Part shown: positions 23,379 through 33,520 of the stretch, in pieces
How positions within the stretch are numbered: position 1 is the stretch's first letter
Layout: each line of letters opens with the position of its first letter
NCBI GenBank assembly: GCA_023678885.1
Contig: CM042985.1
Location: forward strand, 15,230,465 to 15,294,464
From: Pogostemon cablin
Lineage: Eukaryota > Streptophyta > Magnoliopsida > Lamiales > Lamiaceae
Reading direction: 5' to 3'
DNA length: 64,000 nucleotides
Position numbers and translations under genes: made by a program
The notes under the pieces: generated by a model
The model's input: only the letters and a program-made list of their open reading frames with translations
The model's database searches: none
What the model was told of the DNA's origin: nothing

Positions 23379-25413
23379 ATGGGCAAGTCAAAAGGTATGT
23401 TTTTCCAACTCAGTTACTCTAGGATTGAAGGTTTAGGTATGCAATTTGATGTGAATAAGAGGATTGATGTTGAGTATGGTTGAATTTCATGGTGAATGTT
23501 GATATTGTGACTTGTTTCATATGAATTCATGTTTGTTGGTTGAGAATGTTTGATTATAGATTGAACTTGATGGTTTATGTGAATTGATCAACAATATTGT
23601 GCATCTATTAGGACAAGCATGCTAGTTTGGTTGAATTGGTATTCGAATTGGAGTAGTTCATGTTCTGAATTATTGAAACTGTTATGAATTGCTTGAATTG
23701 TTGATGCATGCTTGTTGGTTATTTAAAGAATGTTGATTGAAGATGTTTTGAGCATGTTGAATAAGCAAGTGGTGTTGAGACGATAGTTGGAGTGATTATG
23801 CATTGATGCTTGAAGTCTTGAGTAGAGTATGTGATGTGCTAGTCAAATACTTGTTTTCTTGTCTTGTTGGTTGGATTGAAGTATTTGTTTTCAGGAAAGG
23901 GACAAGGATCAAGTAAAGGTAAAGGAAAGGCAGAGGAGGAAAGATCGAAGAAGAGGCATGACAGGCCTTCGAATTTGGACAAAGTGACAAGGAAACTGAG
24001 GGTACAAGATCGTTTACCTGAAAATTTCAAGATCCAGATGCAAGATTGGGATGAGATCAAAGAGAAGTGGGAAGAAGTTTCAGACAAGATAGCTCGCACT
24101 CGATACCAAGATGATGAGGCGATGAGGATAATGAGAATAGGGGATGACATCTTTTCGGTGTTCGATCAAGTAGGGATCCGGAGATTCATGGAGTTGAAGA
24201 GGCCGACATACTTCCATGTTATAGCGGAAGTAGTTTGCTCATTTGAGATGGAGAAGGACCCGCTTTGGTACCCGTATCAGTGTACGTTTCAGCTTGGCGG
24301 AGTGAGTAGGAGATGGACGTCTGAGGATTTCAATGAGTTGTTTGAGATGCCTTTAGAGATCCCTCGATTGGAAAATGCTGCATTCAATGCAAACCGGTTT
24401 TGGAGGGAGATCACAGGGGAGATTCGAGACTATAAGATCAGACAGGCTCGTGCTTCCGCAATAAAGAATCCAGTCTTGAGGTACATGGACCAAGTCCTGA
24501 GCAACACATTATTCGCCCGCTCGGAGGGGAGTGTTGTATCTAGAGGAGAGCTTTACGCCTGTGGTGTATGCTAAACGGGTTGCAGTTCAATGTTGGAGCT
24601 TATTTCATTGCGCAGCTGCATCGATTCAAGACTATTAGATTTCAAAAGGTGAATATTGGAGGGTTACTGACGATCGTAGCTGAGCACTACAACTTGGATT
24701 TCACCGGCATTACACCAGTAGAAGGAGAACCCGATTTGAAGATGATCACGTGCGTGAAGGGAGGATTCGCCCATTTCAGAGATGGAGATTGGTTTTTCAC
24801 GAGGGGTCTCAAGCCTTTCGAATTTATGTTCCCCTTCAACGTGAGCAACTTGACAACTATTCGGGTAGCAAGGAATAAGTTGATGAATTCTCTCGGACAT
24901 ACCGCCTTATCGGTGGCAGTGAAGTCGGGTGGTGATTGCAGAGCGTTAGCGCAGATGTGTGCTGAGGGCAGGATGGCTGAGTTACATGAGATCATTGATC
25001 AAGGAGAGTTCCGTCCACCTCAGCCACAGCAGCCTGAAGAGAAGGATCAGGTAGATGAGCAGCCGTAGATGGAGATTCCGGAAGAAGAGCAGCACGACGC
25101 GCCTCAGCATGCTCCGGTACCGCAGCAGCAGCGGGCAGTCCCAGGTACACGGGAGTAGCTTCACTTGATTAATGAGCAGCTGGTCGCGGTAGTAGCTGCA
25201 CAGCAGGAGACGAACAAGCAGCTCGCGCTCGCTAATGCCAACTACGCTACGCTGAACGAGAGGTACTCTGCCTTGGATGAGCGTGTTGGTAGAGTGAGTA
25301 GTCGAGTGGATATGATGGATAGGCACATTACCAGCCTGTGCCGAGCTGTGGAGAATAGGATGGATGAGGATGACAAAGATGATGATGAGGATGATGATGC
25401 TCCTAGGGAGTAG
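23379..25413 (+). pseudogene. Spliced env-position ORF of element D (Athila extra protein)
   Basis: Exon 1 (23379-23394) encodes MGKSK and ends at a gtatgt donor. A 500-bp intron ends tgttttcag, and exon 2 starts at 23895, restoring a Gly codon and frame. The basic N-terminus (KGQGSSKGKGKAEEERSKK) precedes a globular region containing FQLGGVSRRWTSEDFNELF. A frameshift near 24555 links to the next frame (LNGLQFNVGAYFIAQLHRF), and two TAG codons (25066, and just before 25165) interrupt the tail. The tail contains a coiled-coil-like stretch and an acidic end. It resembles plant retrotransposon extra ORFs (the ATHILA ORF-1 or transposase_32 type). No signal peptide or membrane segment was seen, so a true envelope role is unsupported. 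Confidence 0.7.
23395..23894 (+). other. Probable intron in env-position ORF
   Basis: The donor AAAG/gtatgt and acceptor ttttcag/GAAA flank 500 bp of T-rich sequence. Joining the exons keeps the basic N-terminal frame open. Spliced mRNAs for downstream ORFs are known in some plant retroelements; splicing here is inferred. Confidence 0.6.
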
Positions 25414-26741
25414 TTTCAGGTTTTCTTTTGGCTTCTCCGATTCATCTTATCTCCCATTCTTCTTTTTATTTTTACAGATTGGGGTGTGATTCATGTGTGA
25501 GTGGCATGTACTTGATATAGTTGATCTTGTATGATTGATTTGTATACGGGCTGTTGATTCTGTGCATTCATGTGTTCACGTGTTTATTTTCATTGAAAAG
25601 AGCATGTATAATTTGATAAGTATGTGGAATTCATGAGGAATTGATCTTGATTATGTGCTATGAGGAGTATTAGAAATTGATTTACCTATGTGAGGATTTG
25701 AGCCTCTATCATGTTTGATCATGATAGTTTATTTTTGAGAGAATCATTCGTATGAACATATTCTAGAACTTGGCTTGGCGTCTTTTGTGAAACTTACAAT
25801 TGATGAAATATTAGGACATGATCTTAGGCCATTTTTGATTAATTGAGTCACTTAGCCAAATTTTACCTTTCCTAATGATCCTATAAACCTTTGGTAGCCC
25901 TGTTTAAGCTTTTAAAAGCTTTTTTTTTGGCAAGCCAAATAAAAGAGCCTTATTTACCTTATTTGAGCTTTGTAAATACCCTATTCATTGGTAGAGAGAG
26001 TGAGGTGAATAAGTGTGCAAGAAGAAAAGGAAGATGGAGTGAGGTTTAGTAAGAAAAGTACATGGTTAAATCTTGTTAGGGGTAGTGCCTGAAACTGGTA
26101 CCCAGAATTGCTTATACATGGGGCTTGAAGTTTTAAAAAGCAGCCGAATGATGTTCGAGAAGGGTAGTGCCTACAACTGGTACCCGAGCGATCAGAAGAA
26201 GAATGATGTTGATGCAAGGAAGAGAAGGAAAATCGAAAATTGCAAGTACAAGAGAAGAATTGGAGGAGAATATGAAGCGAAATGAGAAATCAAGAACCTC
26301 CAAGGTAACTCTCTACTAGTGTCTTAAGTCACTATGTCCAAATTTCCTACCCTTTCCAAAGAGCCAACATTACAACCTAGAAACAAGTCCTTTGTGATCC
26401 TAGTATTAAGTTGATGTGAGTTGATTTTTGAGACCTTTGCCAAACTTATGGTTACGCGTGAATATGAATTGATATGAGTGTTTATACTAGCCTATAGTGC
26501 CTCACGCACGTGAGCGAAAGAGAGTAAATACTTATCTTGTTAGCTAGATTACTTAGTACTCCGAATAGTGTGTGATTGGATTGATTTTACATGAGTGAAA
26601 TATATGATGCAAGTAATTCTTGTTTGATTTAATGAAGTGGCATGTGTAATATGTGTTGTACTTGATCTTGTTGAATTATACACGACTCATGTGGTTTAAA
26701 TTGGTAGCCTCGGGACGAGCAACATGTAAGTTTGGGGGTTT
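25414..26741 (+). other. 3' untranslated region of element D with conserved cis motifs
   Basis: It is noncoding and homologous in blocks to 41390-42411 of element G. Two copies of tagtgcctgaaactggtacc-like sequence lie at about 26083 and 26164. A short hairpin gcctcgggacgagc (about 26707) is followed by the polypurine tract aagtttggggg (about 26729-26739), directly before the 3' LTR. Confidence 0.75.
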
Positions 26742-27753
26742 GATGAGTGTGTAAATTCACAAGTTTAGCATCATGTTTTGTGCTAGTTTTAGAGAGTTTG
26801 AAGGTGGAAATAGGTGGAAAACCTATACATATTGTGAATTAGCATGAATCAGGTGTTGGTGGAGCTATTTGAGTGGTCTTCATAGCAAAAACGGAGTGGA
26901 AGTGCTAAGAATTGAAGAGACGAAGTCGAGACCATGCGAACCGCCAAGAAAAGAGGTGGGTTCGACCTGTTGGAGGAGGGTTCGACCTCTCCAGCAGGTC
27001 AAACTAGTGTTGGAGAAGTGCAGGAAGTAGGTTCGACCACGACTCGAGGGGTTCGACCTGTTCATCAGGTCGAACCATGGTCGAAGCAGTTCGTGAGAAG
27101 CTGGGTTCGACCACGACGTTGGGAGTTCTACCTGACGGTTGGCTTAACCAAGAGCAGAAATTGTCCAGTGATGAGGTTCGACCTGGGGTTCGACCAAGTC
27201 CTGAGAGGTTCGACCTGTTCAAGAGGTCGAACCGGTGCAGAATTCTTCCAGTAGCGGGGTTCGACTTGGGGTTCGACCTGTTTGACGAGGTCGAACCTAT
27301 GTGCGGGAACTTACCTTATCCGGATTTTTGAGGCCGAAACGCGTGAGATCACTTAGAAAGCCCATTACAAGCCCTAGAGACGTGATTACAAGTATTAAAG
27401 GAGATCAATCGCGTCCAAATACAGGAGCTTTTGATCATCAATCATAAGAGAGACAAGAGTAGAGGTGGTGATCCATCCGGAGGGCTGTGATAGAAGTTCG
27501 CTGAAGGTTCAAGTAAGAATGGTCAATCTAACCATGATTGTTCCTAGATCAATCATGGGCTAGAACCGCCTTGGTAGTTCTAGGGTTATGAAAGTTTCAT
27601 GATGTAATTCGTATTTCATGTGTAAAACTCCCTACAACACTACCTGTGGTTTGTTTTATATAAGATTGCATATTTAATCCATACTCATAGTCGTTTTGTG
27701 CATCAATGATCGTTGTGTAGAGTCTGAATACATAACATGGTTATTGGTTGAGT
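26742..27753 (+). repeat. 3' LTR of element D, truncated
   Basis: It starts TGATGAGTGTGTAAATTC after the polypurine tract and carries a dyad array (26958-27297). It matches the inverted 5' LTR up to ggttattggttgagtg and then switches to copia leader. About 640 bp, including the CCTATCA end, are missing. Confidence 0.85.
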
Positions 27754-28323
27754 GGCATGCCGCCAACCAGCAGTGCCACTGGTTTCCCACGCGCCTGTGT
27801 ACCGTCGAGCCTTACAAGTCATGCAGTCATCAGGCTAGCCATGATGCACATGTGCACGACTCGTGTGCTGCCTGTACAAAACTGTCCCATCTCGTCGCTC
27901 CCTTCCCATCGCTGATGGCATGGCGTTCCGCTAGGCGGCACGACTCATGCAAATATATAGCATGACTCATGCCGTCCCTCCCCACTAGCTGCGTCATCAC
28001 TGCCGTGTCCTGCCGTGTTTTGTCGTTAATCACACGATGACCTTCCATTTGATCAGCGCTCGCCATTCCTCCCAACAGCCACCGTTCTTTTTTTCATAAA
28101 TAGCATCGGCGCCGTGCACGGCGTCATCTGCCATCGTCCGGGGCCGCTCGTCGTCGATCATCAAATGTATAGGGTATCTAAGTATAACAATTAATATTCT
28201 AAACCCTAATCCACGTATATAATTTCCGAATAGGGTATACAAGCATAACACGAAATATACTTAATCTCTTTTATCTTTTGCACATAAAATCTAGCCTAAC
28301 ATTTCACGCTTTGCAACAAAATT
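27754..28323 (-). other. Copia leader, proximal half (element B)
   Basis: GC-rich sequence with cacgactcgtg motifs like those at 14230-14617, joining to the copia primer-binding site. No coding sequence is credible. Confidence 0.6.
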
Positions 28324-28338
28324 GAAGCTCTGATACCA
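28324..28338 (-). promoter_or_regulatory. Copia primer-binding site (element B)
   Basis: The minus strand reads TGGTATCAGAGCTTC, complementary to initiator tRNA-Met, two bases from the LTR end. This shows that 28341-29714 is a 5' LTR on the minus strand. Confidence 0.9.
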
Positions 28339-28340
28339 AT

Positions 28341-29714
28341 TGTTGGTATTTGATCGTTTGGTTTATGTGAACCTTAAAGGTTCCATACGATTCTATATCA
28401 GCGGAAGCAAGAACATAAATTCATATTACCTTTCACTAGGGTATATTGAAGAAGAGAATGAATTCTCTCCGTCAGCACGCACAACCTCATCGTTTTGGGC
28501 ATAAATCTCTCATCCAATCTTTGATTTGAGTGATCTACACACCAAAATGATCCTCTCTTCCGTGGCTTTCCAACGGTGTATCACATGAATAGTTTGGAGT
28601 TACACAAAGTTTAGTACAATCGTGGAAGTTGACGAATAACAGCAGCAAATGACCTCGTGATCTTCTGCTGTATTTCCAAGTCCAATCTTGACGTCGTGTG
28701 GGTGACGATCCTCAAGATCTTCTCAATCTGTTGTTCCCTATCCCTCCTCACAGTATTAGGCGTGAATAATTTTTAGGGTTAGAATAGTTGAGATGACTTA
28801 TATATAGGCTACAGCAAGACCAGGAGGAGAAATTAGAGTTAGGCCTCCATTGGGCTTAAGTATCCAAGTTTAGCTCAAAACTTATACTTAAGTTCAATAA
28901 TAATAATATATTCCACTAAAATATTATTACTGCACGGCCGCTCTAATCCCATAATTACGTTATGGACTCCTTATTATGAGCTCGACAGTCTCCCCGCGTT
29001 TAAGATATGCAATGTCCATTAATTAATTAAGTTACTAACAACTTCGTTAATTAATATCTCATCCGAGAGTAGTAACACTCAACCTCATTATCATGCCGGA
29101 ATGAATCTACCTGCAGCGTTTATATTATAATCCTTATGAGCTCCTCAAGGGGACATCATCAACCTAAATAGGACACGGATTCCTTTTACAATTAACAGCA
29201 CACCATAGAGACAACACTACTTTCCAACTCACCGAGTTTATTGATTTAATTACATGTAAATCTCACCCATTGATGAATCAAAGAAATACATAATGTCTTA
29301 TGTGTCGAGGTTATTGTATAGGGATTAAGAGCACGAACATCCATAATAACTGAGATCAAGTTCTCCTATATAGTCAGTACAAGTCGAATGATCTCAAATG
29401 GTCCTGCTCAATACACACAAAGTACACTAATGTTATTCTATAGTCAAGACAAACTAATATCAAATCATACTACAACCATCCCGATAGAGAGTCCCCGTCT
29501 CAGTTGTGAGCATCTATTTACTTTATAAGGAAACAAATAATATGATCTTCCGCATGTTGTCACACAACATATTATCTATAGTATAAAGTTAGTGGACTAT
29601 TGCATCACATATAAATAGATTATAAGATGCAGTCATTTGATTAATTATTCTCATTTCAAATATTGTTAAAATATTGTTCATACTAAAGCTACACTTTTAG
29701 TATACAATCCTACA
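28341..29714 (-). repeat. 5' LTR of copia element B (1,374 bp)
   Basis: The boundaries are TGTTGGTATTTG at 28341 and CAATCCTACA at 29714. The minus strand aligns with solo LTR C. Right flank atatc would be one copy of the target duplication. Confidence 0.85.
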
Positions 29715-29898
29715 ATATCTGATAAAATCCCGTCAAATCACATAAACAGTTTAATCGAGAATTCCATTTTATATTTTTTCTTTTATGCTTAGATGAATAC
29801 TTTGTAAACATCAACAATATATTTTCAATCAATTATAAGTTGAGGTTAAATAAGATGATAAACGAAGAGTAGACGAAGGATAACATGACCTCTCTCTG

Positions 29899-30177
29899 GT
29901 GGCCTCTCCCGATGGTTCCACCGGTGATGTAGAATGGGATGATGGAGATGACCTGTCACACGACTCCTCTTGTGGCGATGAATCAAAATTCGATAGATAT
30001 AGTAGGACCAACTCATCAATGGGTAGCCCTAGTTTTCGAGGAGGCTCTATTCAGGATTGTGATTTTGGGTCATTGAAAAGCTTCAGAGTTGGGGGTGAAA
30101 ATATTGATTTTAGGAGCATAATGTACAGAAAACAAATCACACTTAGACCCTTAAATGTTTGTTCATTGACGGAATGA
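29899..30177 (+). CDS. Hypothetical 92-aa ORF, unrecognised
   Basis: The protein is Asp/Ser/Gly-rich at its start (DVEWDDGDDLSHDSS), with a later GGSIQDCDFGSLKSFR stretch. I do not recognise a family. It lies just outside the LTR of element B, upstream of AT-rich intergenic sequence, and could be a host exon fragment. Composition differs from the surrounding noncoding DNA, which gives slight support for coding origin. No start-site context or splice partner was established. Confidence 0.3.
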   Translation: MASPDGSTGDVEWDDGDDLSHDSSCGDESKFDRYSRTNSSMGSPSFRGGSIQDCDFGSLKSFRVGGENIDFRSIMYRKQITLRPLNVCSLTE

Positions 30178-31080
30178 AATTAATAAGTAAAGTAATGGTT
30201 GTGCAGGTGAAGTTGCAGGTTTTTAACAATTCAAAAGAAATAAAAATTCATCCTTAGGAAAGCAAAAATTCATTTCTGAACAGTACATAAACAAGAAAAG
30301 AGGATAATGTCTATGGAGAATAGGAAAAGGCCTACTTCGGACATAAAAGTGAGGTCACATTAAAGATCACTAGTATAATAAGTGTTTTGGTTTTCCTTCT
30401 CCCTTGTTTTGCAGAATATTTGAACTAAAGACTTTGCCCTTTGAGTCAGTATATTGTAGAAGAAGAATAGGTTGTGGTACAGTTTACGGACAATAAAAAA
30501 AGGTTATGGAATATTGAGGATGTGTATAATTTTAAAATTAATTAAAAGGGTAAATTTTGAATTTTTAGGGGGTGTGTATAAAATAAAATTTAAATGTAAA
30601 ATATTAAATGAGGGTGTGTATTCAACAAGGGATGTGTATATAATAAAAATTGTATGTATTTAACAACACTCTTTATTTATTACCTAAAAATACCATAATA
30701 TCCTTAAAAATTCAATAAAGTTGGTTAAAAACAACTTTTCTTTAAATTCGTATCTACAATACTGGTGAACATAAGTGCGAGACGGAGGGAGTACATTTTA
30801 TAAAAAATTTAGTATATATAATCAGAGTATCGGCGGATTTTGAGACATTATCCGTATATGTCCCATACCATAATGGATTTCTTATAATTACCGGTACCTG
30901 TCTCAAATCCGTTTATAACTAACCATACTCTATCCATTAGGGTTCAGATAGACCGAATACCCAAAAATACCCATCTCATTGCCATCCTTAAGGAAGACAA
31001 CTATATCCTATGTCAATGCTTAAACCCAGGGTAAATAATTGAATTTATCCATCTGTGTCATTCTCTAAGAAAATATTATA
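30178..31080. other. AT-rich intergenic stretch
   Basis: No gene was recognised. A lone Stowaway-type end (gtgcgagacggagggagta, 30775-30793) has no visible partner, suggesting a truncated MITE. Confidence 0.4.
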
Positions 31081-31296
31081 CTCTCTCCGGCCCGCACCAA
31101 GGGTGCATTTTGCTTTTTTGCACGTGGATTAAAGAGTATTATTATTTAATTTAATGTGCAGTGGGAGTGTGGACCCCATATTTTAATTGTATTAGTGAGT
31201 GAGTATGAGACCCATGTATATAAAAAAGGAAAAAGAACCCTTTGAGTGTGACGATCAAAATAAAAAAAATAGACCCTTTGTGCGGGACGGAGGGAG
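31081..31296. mobile_element. Stowaway MITE (216 bp)
   Basis: The left end CTCTCTCCGGCCCGCACC and right end GGTGCGGGACGGAGGGAG-like sequence (tgcgggacggagggag) form terminal inverted repeats. TA dinucleotides flank both sides (31079-31080, 31297-31298), the Tc1/mariner target site. Confidence 0.85.
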
Positions 31297-31723
31297 TAAG
31301 AGATATCACACACAGTGTCATTGGAACCCTACAAGTTAAGACCAACTCCAGCCATCGCACCATTTTAGTGCGCACTATACTCTATTCTAGTGCAAAATAT
31401 ACACAACAGCTCCAATGGTCTTACACTAAATTTTACACCACATGGAATATTCTTAGAATATTCCTTTATTTATTCTTTTAATTTTATTTTAGATTATGTT
31501 TTAATTTAATAAATTATTATAATAATATATATTTATTATTAAAATAATAAATAAATTACCTATAATTTTCAATTTTTTAAAAAAATTTAAAATATTAAAT
31601 TAAAAAATAAAATATAACAAGAAAAATTTAGATTTAATGATACAAACATAGATAACAATATAAATATTAATCATGACTCATTAAAATATAATTCAAATAC
31701 GGATTAAAATCATCAACAACTTC

Positions 31724-33046
31724 CTAGCTCTCTGAATTAGAATATTCATCCCACAAATGATCAATCAATGCATTACGAAGGGCGTAGTGCGTATCTTTGT
31801 CTTTGATTTGTCTGTAGCGAGCAAGAAATGCCTGAAAATCAAATTTGTCACTACCCATAGTCTCTATATTTGGATCGGGTGCCTCCATTGCAGCTTCAAT
31901 TGGGCTCTCAAGATCCCTTTCATCCTCAATTATCATGTTATGCATAATTATGCATGCACTCATTATATCATGTAAATCTTCTTTGCTCCAAAAATGAGCC
32001 GGATTTGCTACAATTGCAAATCGACTTTGAAGAACACCAAAAGCACGTTCCACGTCCTTTCTGCATGCTTCTTGTTTCATAGCAAAATATTTCTTTTTTG
32101 CTGAGCGCGGGTCACGAATAGTTTGTACAATAGTTGACCATTTGGGGTAAATATTATCAGCTAAATAATACCCCATACTAAACTCTTTTCCTTGGATGAC
32201 ATAATGTGCAGGAGGAGCAATTCCTCTAGCAAGATTAGCAAAGAGATGGGATCTCTCCAGCACATTAATATCATTATTAGATCCAGGCATACCAAAATAT
32301 GCATGCCATATCCAAAGATCATAATCAGCTATAGCCTCAAGAACAATAGTAGGATGCCCACTATGACCGGAATATTGTCCAGCCCAAGCAGTTGGACAAT
32401 TTTTCTATTTCCAATGCATACAATCTAGACTACCCAATATTCCTGGAAAACCACGTTGTTTTCCAATGTAAAGTAGTCTAGAAATATCACTGGCATTAGG
32501 GGATCGTAAATAGTGGCCTCCGAATATCTCCACTACATCACGACAAAATTTCTTCACGCATTCAATTGCAGTAGACTCTCCAATATTGATGTACTCATCA
32601 GTCGCATCAGCAGGTAAAGCATAATCTAACACACGAAATGCAGCAGTGACTTTTTGAAGTGTGGATAAGCCAAGTTTCCCAGCTGCATCATGTTGTTGCA
32701 CGAAGTAATTATCAAAATTTTTTACCTCATCAACAATGTGAAGAAATAAAGATCGAGACATTCAAAAACGCCTACGAAACATGACTTCATTATATTTTGG
32801 ATTCTCGGCAAAATAATCATTGAACAGACGTTCTGCTGCTGCCTCTCAATCACGATGAATTGTTGTACGACCAGGAACTGAGCCTTTATAACTGGTATCG
32901 CCGTAATGGTGAAGCATGTGTGCTAATGCAAGATTATTATTGTAGATTTGTTGAGACATCAACATTTGTTCTACATCATAACTTGCCATTAATTGTTCAT
33001 ACTCATCCTCAGACGAGTCTTTGGGGGATGAATGATTGGAACTCAT
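31724..33046 (-). pseudogene. PIF/Harbinger transposase (DDE_4 type), three stops
   Basis: Three minus-strand frames join in one reading frame: 32860-33046 (N-terminus), 32405-32761 (helix-turn-helix and start of catalytic domain) and 31724-32290 (rest). The first Asp is in GSLDCMHW, the second in GMPGSNNDIN and the Glu in ERAFGVLQSRF, matching the nuclease triad. The separating stops are TGA just before 32846, TGA at about 32762 and TAG at 32405. Each fits CGA/AGA-to-TGA or TGG-to-TAG decay. Otherwise the protein is nearly full length (about 440 aa), so the copy is fairly young. Possible left terminal sequence lies near 31336 (agaccaactccagcc), but no matching right end was found. Confidence 0.85.
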
Positions 33047-33231
33047 TTTTTTTTAAGTATCAAGTAGAGTACAAAAAATAAATAAAGATGATAAGAGAAG
33101 GCTAATGAACAAACGATTTTGTGAAGAATAAAAATGAGTTACATACATTTTATACATATACTCTCACCTACCACTATCACACATATCTCACATGCATTCA
33201 CTACTCAAGACTTTGACTGTCAACTACCACT

Positions 33232-33430
33232 CAACACGTGAAGGCACCTATTCTAAACCACCACTCAACACAACCACCACTCTACACAACTACCACTCAA
33301 CAACCATTCAACACAACCACCAATCACCACTCAACAACCATTCAACACAACCAACAATCACCACTCAACAACCATTCAACACAACCACCATTCACCACTC
33401 AACAATCATTCAACACAACAATCATTCAAT
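33232..33430. repeat. CA/AC-rich minisatellite in Harbinger element
   Basis: Units of about 33 bp built from accactcaacaaccattcaa plus cacaacc repeat about five times between the two divergent Harbinger ORFs, in the presumed shared promoter region. Confidence 0.8.
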
Positions 33431-33520
33431 TCTAAATATTTGCCTATAAATATAGAGATTTAAGATACCCATGAACACAATCTCTAAACATACAGAAATT
33501 AGTTTCATTATTCGTTTGAA

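Larger units (their letters stand above)
14618..27753 (+). mobile_element. Element D: Athila-like Ty3/gypsy element with internal inversion
   Basis: The first 151 bp of the LTR (14618-14768, plus) match the start of the 3' LTR at 26742. Next comes an inverted block, 14769 to about 22254: end of pol, pol, gag, primer-binding site and the rest of the 5' LTR, all on the minus strand. Plus orientation then resumes with the region that normally follows pol, an env-position ORF, a polypurine tract and the 3' LTR (26742-27753). Both junctions make sense only if the block is flipped back. Related element G has an uninterrupted version of the pol-side junction (acgtcgtgactctccgacg, 40773-40791). The 3' LTR lacks its last roughly 640 bp, so no target duplication is visible. 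Confidence 0.85.
9003..29714 (-). mobile_element. Element B: Ty1/copia retrotransposon, decayed, host of nested insertions
   Basis: A 5' LTR (28341-29714) is followed on the minus strand by a tRNA-Met type primer-binding site, a long leader, and gag, integrase and RNase H remnants in copia order. The element continues left beyond the LTR of element A, so its 3' LTR is outside the window. Solo LTR C splits it at 9778-11167, Athila-like element D at 14618-27753, and element A enters at 9002/9003. No frame longer than about 100 codons survives. Confidence 0.8.

Noticed and set aside
14618..27753. Two independent Athila elements facing each other
   Set aside because: There is only one set of gag, pol and env-position ORF, only one primer-binding site and one 3' polypurine tract. 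The broken LTR pieces are complementary, so one inverted element is simpler.
33232..33430. CRISPR-like repeat array
   Set aside because: Units are adjacent without unique spacers, and this is eukaryotic DNA. The same applies to the 49190-49350 and 54224-54355 repeats.
33190..33450. 85-codon and 65-codon His/Thr/Asn-rich ORFs
   Set aside because: They are translations of a simple minisatellite, open in several frames.
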